NCBI GenBank assembly: GCA_018398815.1 | Contig: CM031610.1 | Coordinates: forward strand, 31,561,985 to 31,625,984 | Reading direction: 5' to 3' | Origin: Conus ventricosus | Lineage: Eukaryota; Mollusca; Gastropoda; Neogastropoda; Conidae | DNA: 64,000 nt | Shown: positions 59,066 through 64,000 of the stretch, in pieces | Numbering within the stretch: position 1 is the first letter of the stretch | Layout: every line of letters begins with the position of its first letter | Position numbers and translations under genes: made by a program | The notes under the pieces: model-generated | Database searches by the model: none | Told to the model about the DNA's origin: nothing | What the model saw: only the letters and a program-made list of their open reading frames with translations

Positions 59066-59456
59066 AAGGCGCACTCTCAGGGCTGTCAGCACACAGTGGA
59101 TTAACATAATTATCCTGTCCTGAAGAAAGAGAAACCTAAGTAACGACACGATGTACATCAGCCGATAACATGTTGACAATCGACGTCCCCTACAGGCGCA
59201 TACAGCTCGGCTGGAGAGGATGCCAGCCATCTTGCTGGATTGGAATGCCCCTCTGAGCACCTCCCTCTGCCTGACGGATACAAATACATCATTTCGCTTT
59301 GCCAAATAGATTTAATAACAACAACAAATCCTCCATCCCACCTCCTTCCTCTACACAGCAGGCAAAAATAATTGCCCTGGCATATCTATCAACGGATGTA
59401 AGTAAATCGATCTCCTCTCAACATGTTTTTTTTTCCTCCAACTAAAAAAACAGATC

Positions 59457-59732
<276 letters not shown>

Positions 59733-59901
59733 CGCGAGTATTTTGGAAGGGGAAAAGGGACAGAAGAGTGCTTGCGAAAGTGGAGTAGAGGCGGGTCCTC
59801 TAGATGTGCGTCATATCTTTCATCACAAATCCTGGCGTCAATCAGGCACACCTGCGATGTTGCTCGAGAAACTGGAGCGACTGTCAAACATGAAAAGGGA
59901 G

Positions 59902-60150
59902 CCGTGGTTAAAGAGTTAAAGCGGCGTTTGCTTGCATGGCAGGCGGTCGGGAGTTCGAACTCATCGTGAGGTCAGATATTTTCTGCTTGAAAAAAAAATC
60001 CCTCTCTGTCCACCCAGCAGTAAACGGGTACCTGATTCTGTTCAGGGAAAGTTGTAGGCGGCAGGAGGAGAGGGATGAGCTCAGCCTTCCATCATATCGT
60101 GAATCCTTACGGCCATCAGGCCATAGCAACTTTAACCTTAAACCTTGATT
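59902..60150 (+). repeat. tRNA-derived SINE
   Basis: B-box-like GGGAGTTCGAACTC at 59949-59962, followed by a body with 'aacgggtacctgattctg', 'aggcggcaggaggagaggga' and an AACCTTA-like end near 60130. Confidence 0.6.
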
Positions 60151-60185
60151 TAACCTCGGAGAGATATCTGCTTCTAGCAGATGTA

Positions 60186-60592
60186 ATCCGACTGTTTGGC
60201 TCTAGTCTTCCATCTGAGCGTGTTGCAAATTCAGCGTTATCAAGGAGAAGCAGAAAAGAAGATGGCTTGAGCAGCACCCAGACTTCAACAAGAAGGATGC
60301 ATACTACCTGCTGCCCAGACCAGACCAAGTGAGCATTGTGAGACTGGGGACAGGGCATTCCAGACTCAAACCCACATGCTCACAAAATTCCACACTGGCG
60401 AGTCTTCTGGGTGCCCATGCGGTACAGCCCCGATGACCGTGGAACACCTTTTGCAGGACTGTCCCATACATCAAAAGCTAAGAGCAGAGACCTGGCCTGC
60501 CAACAAATCGACGAGGGAGAAGCTCTATGGGTTTCTGGAGGGCCTCCGCCGAACAGCAGCCTTCGTCAGTGCCTCTGGGGCTCCTGTCTGAG
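60186..60592 (+). pseudogene. Retroelement C-terminal fragment with zinc-knuckle-like motif
   Basis: Plus-strand pieces KQKRRWLEQHPDFNKKDAYY and VSIVRLGTGHSRL are followed, after a frameshift near 60370, by CPCGTAPMTVEHLLQDCP and a stop at 60592. The order LRTGH-x-RL then C-x-C-x9-H-x4-C is typical of the end of jockey-like LINE proteins that carry RNase H. Only the C terminus remains. Confidence 0.75.
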
Positions 60593-60599
60593 CGTACTT

Positions 60600-60997
60600 T
60601 TCTTTCGTTCTTTCTGCGTACGCAGGCCGATACTCCTGCGGACACTGCCTGTATAGACAGGCAGTGGAGTTTTGTGTGTATGACCGTTTTTTTTTTATCC
60701 GCCATTAAGGCAGCCATACTCCATCTTCGGGGAAGGTGCATGCTATGTGTAACGTGTCATCCATACCAACGGCCAAACTGGCCTTCTCTTCCGAAAGTTG
60801 GTGATGGTTGCTGTGTGCAAGATGATGTGCGTGCATTCACACACGGAACTCGGTTTATAGTCTCATTCGAAGGACTGTATGGGGAATGGAGTCAGAACCA
60901 ATGTTAACTCCGAGGGTAAAATCCCCTGTACCGAAATTCGAACTCGCAACCCCAGGCTCACGAGTCCGGCGCTCTACCAACTAAGCTATTCCGGCCC
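60600..60997 (-). repeat. tRNA-derived SINE with conserved central core
   Basis: The minus-strand head shows TAGCTTAGTTGGTAGAGC (A box) and GCGAGTTCGAATTTC (B box, 60933-60947). The body at 60850-60880 reads GAATGAGACTATAAACCGAG, close to the core shared by many animal SINEs. The anticodon and T stems do not pair well, so it is not a tRNA gene. Confidence 0.65.
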
Positions 60998-60999
60998 CC

Positions 61000-62690
61000 G
61001 CCTGAGCATACGAAGAAGATAGCACGTTCAATTTTGAGCAGAAGTCGAGAAGGAAGAAACTCTCACAACTAAATATGGCTCTAATGGGACTCGCCACTGC
61101 ATGCGACACTGACCACTGCTCCGTGGGGGCTGTTGGCTTTTGTTTGTTTTTTACCAAATGAGTGGTTTTTTTTCTTCGTTCTTTTTTTAAAATAATAAAT
61201 ATTTCAGCTTACTTTTTTATCAACACATGTACAGTGCGTTGTACCTGGCTACCACCCCCTCCCCCCCTCCCCCGTACTTCCCACCTCCCGCCGTTCGTGC
61301 AACCGTGCTTCACTAGAATTATCATTTGATATTGAATCACGTATTAACTGAAACACGTATTAAAGACGTATCTTCAAAATACGTACACGATCAGTTGACA
61401 CAGGATTTTGTGGGTCGTGTCATCCACACTTTGCCTCGGCGAAACTCAACGGTAACGAAGCGGACTGTCTCCAGTTCATTCGATGTTCCAGAAAAAAAAA
61501 AAAAAATCCTCCTGAATGGCCGCAGTCTTTGATGATGAAGGCAATTTCATGACCCTTCTTTTCTTTTCTTTACCTTAACTGTCGAAAATGTGTAACTGAT
61601 CTAAACGACATTAAATTAAAAAAAAGAAGAAAACTTTGCTTGGAACAACCGCCTACCACTATTCCACCGTGATCTTGACCTTTCACGGAGGTCAGCGTGT
61701 CCAAAGGTCAAGGTGACAAAGGAAAGCGCGATTTTTGTCTGTTCGTTTCCATTAAAACAAACAAAAAAAAAAAAACCACTTCCTCTGCTCGCTCAAAAAC
61801 GTCAGTTACGACTGGCCCTAATACAGCTACATCCAGGTTCATTCTGTTTCACTCCAACAGCAGCAACAGACACTGGAGCCATCAATGCTAGTTCGCTGTG
61901 GAGAAAACACTGCACTCACACGGAGTCACTCTAGCAACGATCAGTCGCAGATATTGAAACTCGATATGTGGGGCGCCACCTACTGAGCTCCTTCCGTGTT
62001 AGCACCGTAGTTTCCCAGAGAGAGGAGTGTCTCCTTTCCCCTCCCCTTTTCCCCGCATCACACACACACGCACGCACGCACGCACGCACGCACGCGCGCG
62101 CGCACACGCACACAGGTAATCGTACTTCAGCCATAGGCTACATCAACATGCATCTCCGTTAGAGATAAGCTACCGACGCCAAGTGTCTCAACGAATAATT
62201 CAGAAAGCTTCTTTCCGTCAACAGTCGATCTCCTCTAATGGGGTGTGGGTGTGGATATACAGCTGAACCAAACAGCCTATCTAGAGAGCGAGCGAAGTGT
62301 ACTGGAACTTTCACCCGAGAGACAAATACGGCAGTTGAACCGGTCGGTCCTCCAGGAAGTCTGATGAGAAGTACCATTATGGGGCAGGGTAGAGGTGGAG
62401 TAGGAGGGGTTCCCCTCTTTAAGCCGTTCCAATTTACCGTTATGGTCTGGCCCCAATTCGTGGTTAGTAGCCATTGTGGCATGCAAAATGTTTCGTTTGC
62501 ATCATCGTTTTTCTTTTTTTTTTTTTTCTGGAAAAGATTTCATTTCGTACCCTCCTCCCAGACGACAGTTGCTTCCCGTCAAGGATCAAAGTCACTTAAT
62601 TGCATGCAATATCAATCATGTCTTAAAGTGAGATGGAAACGTACAGAGCCACTAGATTTTCAATTAATCTGCTTTCATATTTGACAGAGA
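61000..62690. other. Non-coding sequence
   Basis: No supported exon. CA/CG microsatellite at 62061-62116. An ATG in a good context on the minus strand (ACAATGGCT, at 62474-62476) opens about 66 codons with no recognisable domain. Confidence 0.5.
62061..62116. repeat. CA/CG microsatellite
   Basis: CACACA followed by CGCACG and CGCGCG repeats. Confidence 0.9.
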
Positions 62691-62715
62691 GAAGCGTTTG
62701 CACTGTGTGGTAGGG

Positions 62716-62717
62716 AA

Positions 62718-62786
<69 letters not shown>

Positions 62787-62790
62787 GAGG
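62716..62790. repeat. GA microsatellite
   Basis: GA repeat with three GG interruptions. Confidence 0.95.
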
Positions 62791-62879
62791 GAGCGGGGGA
62801 GGGAGGGGGTGTACAAAAGTGAATCTTTCCTTTTTTCTGTTTCAAACCGAGGTAAACCTGCAGTTTATACCTCTACCCC

Positions 62880-63400
62880 CCATATATATTTCTTTTCTGT
62901 CTCATCTTCTGTGCCAGTCCAGTGGCATTAGCCTCTACGCCATACATTCCGGCTCCCCGTCCACAGCCACACCCCGGCTTGTCCCTTTGCTGCCCTGGCA
63001 CCAGCAATCCACAGGATGCAGTCAGAGCCAAGCAGTCATGAGGCAGCCCACCAGAGGAGACACTGCACTGCCGCTTAGTCGCTTCGGTGGTGTTCAGTGG
63101 TGCCTTTTTCTGACTCAGTATTCGTAGGACACCATCTGTTAAGCGCCCCTGCAGGTGACAATTGTCTTGGTCGCGGAGCCAGCGCGAGTGACCGACCTCC
63201 GAAGGGAGCCATGTCCGTCCAACGATGCCCCCCCCCCCCCCGAACTCCCTGTTTCCGGTCAACTCAACAAGTTATCCAGGGCATAATGTGGAGAGGGGCT
63301 CAAAACTGAAGTTCCATGAGAGCAGGGCGTGACAGGCCATAGGATCCGAGACTTTTTTTTGGTGCTGCTCAATGACGACGGTGGGACGACGACGACGATG
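62880..63400 (-). repeat. Dispersed 0.5-kb repeat family, opposite-strand copy
   Basis: Read on the minus strand it follows the order of the copy at 38865: 'aaaaaagtctcggatcc', 'ccctgctctcatggaacttc', the body with 'gcggcagtgcagtgtctcct', and an end near 'gcacagaagatgagacag'. A CGT/CAT-rich microsatellite flanks its start, as in the 39-kb copy. Confidence 0.6.
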
Positions 63401-63699
63401 ATAATGATGATGATGATACTGTGGAGATCCTTTCTGGTCTGAGACTGCATGCACAACGAGGCTGTACTCTACCTTAACTTCCTAATATATCCGGCGTCAA
63501 CCAGGCCTGAGAGATGCAAACACCCGCAGAGGTCTGCAAGGATTTTTGAGCAAAACCTCTCAGAGACTCCATGAAGTGAATTAAAACACGACTACGGTTC
63601 CAGTTTTCCATGTGAGCCCACATCAATCTCACACTCTTATTAGGAGCCGATCGCGGCCGGAACACCCCCTCCCCCCCCACACACACACACACACAAAAT

Positions 63700-63783
63700 C
63701 ATACATTGTTCTTGGAATCGAACTCACGACCACCCAGCCAAGAATCCTCACTACACTAACCACTGCGCCACGGCGCGGCCAGT
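63700..63783 (-). repeat. tRNA-derived SINE head
   Basis: The minus strand has GCGCAGTGGTTAGTGTAGTG (A box) and GAGTTCGATTCC (B box, 63714-63725). The same head type occurs at 26935 and 38512. Confidence 0.6.
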
Positions 63784-64000
63784 TTTAGGTCGCACAACTT
63801 TTCTCCCTGAACTCAATAAACGGTTGTACGTTTGTCCCAATACAAAGGATGTTCTTTTTCGATCATCGACTCCAACGCTGAAATTATTCCGTTTACAGAT
63901 CCTGAAAATGATTAATCCGAACGGGTGGGTATTCGTGAGGGGGACAAAAAATATTGCACTTTAACCAAACTCTGAAACAGCGTGTAGAGATGCAGTATGA
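63784..64000. other. Right flank, nothing recognised
   Basis: AT-rich sequence without an open frame of note. Confidence 0.5.

Noticed and set aside
60900..60997. Functional tRNA gene on the minus strand
   Set aside because: A and B boxes are clear, but the anticodon and T stems do not pair and the sequence continues into a SINE body.
62238..62684. 148-codon frame on the plus strand and a well-placed ATG (62476) on the minus strand
   Set aside because: No domain, splice site or composition signal. The plus-strand frame runs into a poly-Phe stretch from a T run.

Overview
The window is eukaryotic, repeat-dominated DNA. It is most like a marine invertebrate, probably a mollusc. The reasons are long CA/GT and GA microsatellites, several tRNA-derived SINE types, Penelope-like elements with hammerhead-type motifs, non-LTR retroelement families common in molluscs, and very sparse coding exons separated by kilobases. 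The species call is inference.

Layout. (1) 1-1982 is anonymous flank with a CA microsatellite. (2) 1983-16406 is a head-to-tail array of a Penelope-like element (PLE) on the minus strand: four full units of about 3.15-3.2 kb and one 5'-truncated unit. A sixth, clean but 5'-truncated copy lies at 19685-21075. PLEs encode a reverse transcriptase fused to a GIY-YIG endonuclease. The array units differ from each other and from the clean copy mostly by one-base indels and by extra C runs, which looks more like unpolished long-read assembly than natural decay. (3) 16407-19684 holds CA/CT/GT microsatellites and a decayed hammerhead-bearing repeat. (4) 21314-26035 contains the best cellular gene: two coding exons of a multi-pass membrane protein I do not recognise, with a phase-0 intron whose 3' splice site has been tandemly copied four times. 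(5) 26-36 kb is mostly non-coding. It holds microsatellites, SINE heads, two tiny retroposon insertions with target-site duplications, and a nearly complete type I hammerhead fold at 34183-34246. (6) 36290-36421 is a candidate first coding exon (44 aa). (7) 38.5-47.5 kb holds a SINE, a 0.5-kb dispersed repeat family, several mini- and microsatellites, and a 31/33-bp minisatellite that is homogeneous at 42.87-43.93 kb, decays to 47.46 kb and is interrupted by a LINE fragment. (8) 49.3-53.75 kb is a nested insertion: a 2.3-kb LINE (RT plus RNase H) sits inside an older retroelement and is flanked by an 8-bp duplication. (9) 53.8-64 kb holds SINEs, a 60-bp tandem repeat, orphan ORFs, two retroelement coding fossils and more microsatellites.

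The genes do not form an operon-like system. The coherent theme is retroelement biology: PLE, LINEs, SINEs, and short ribozyme-like repeats of the kind reported for PLEs and animal retrozymes. No rRNA gene, CRISPR array or confident functional tRNA gene was seen.
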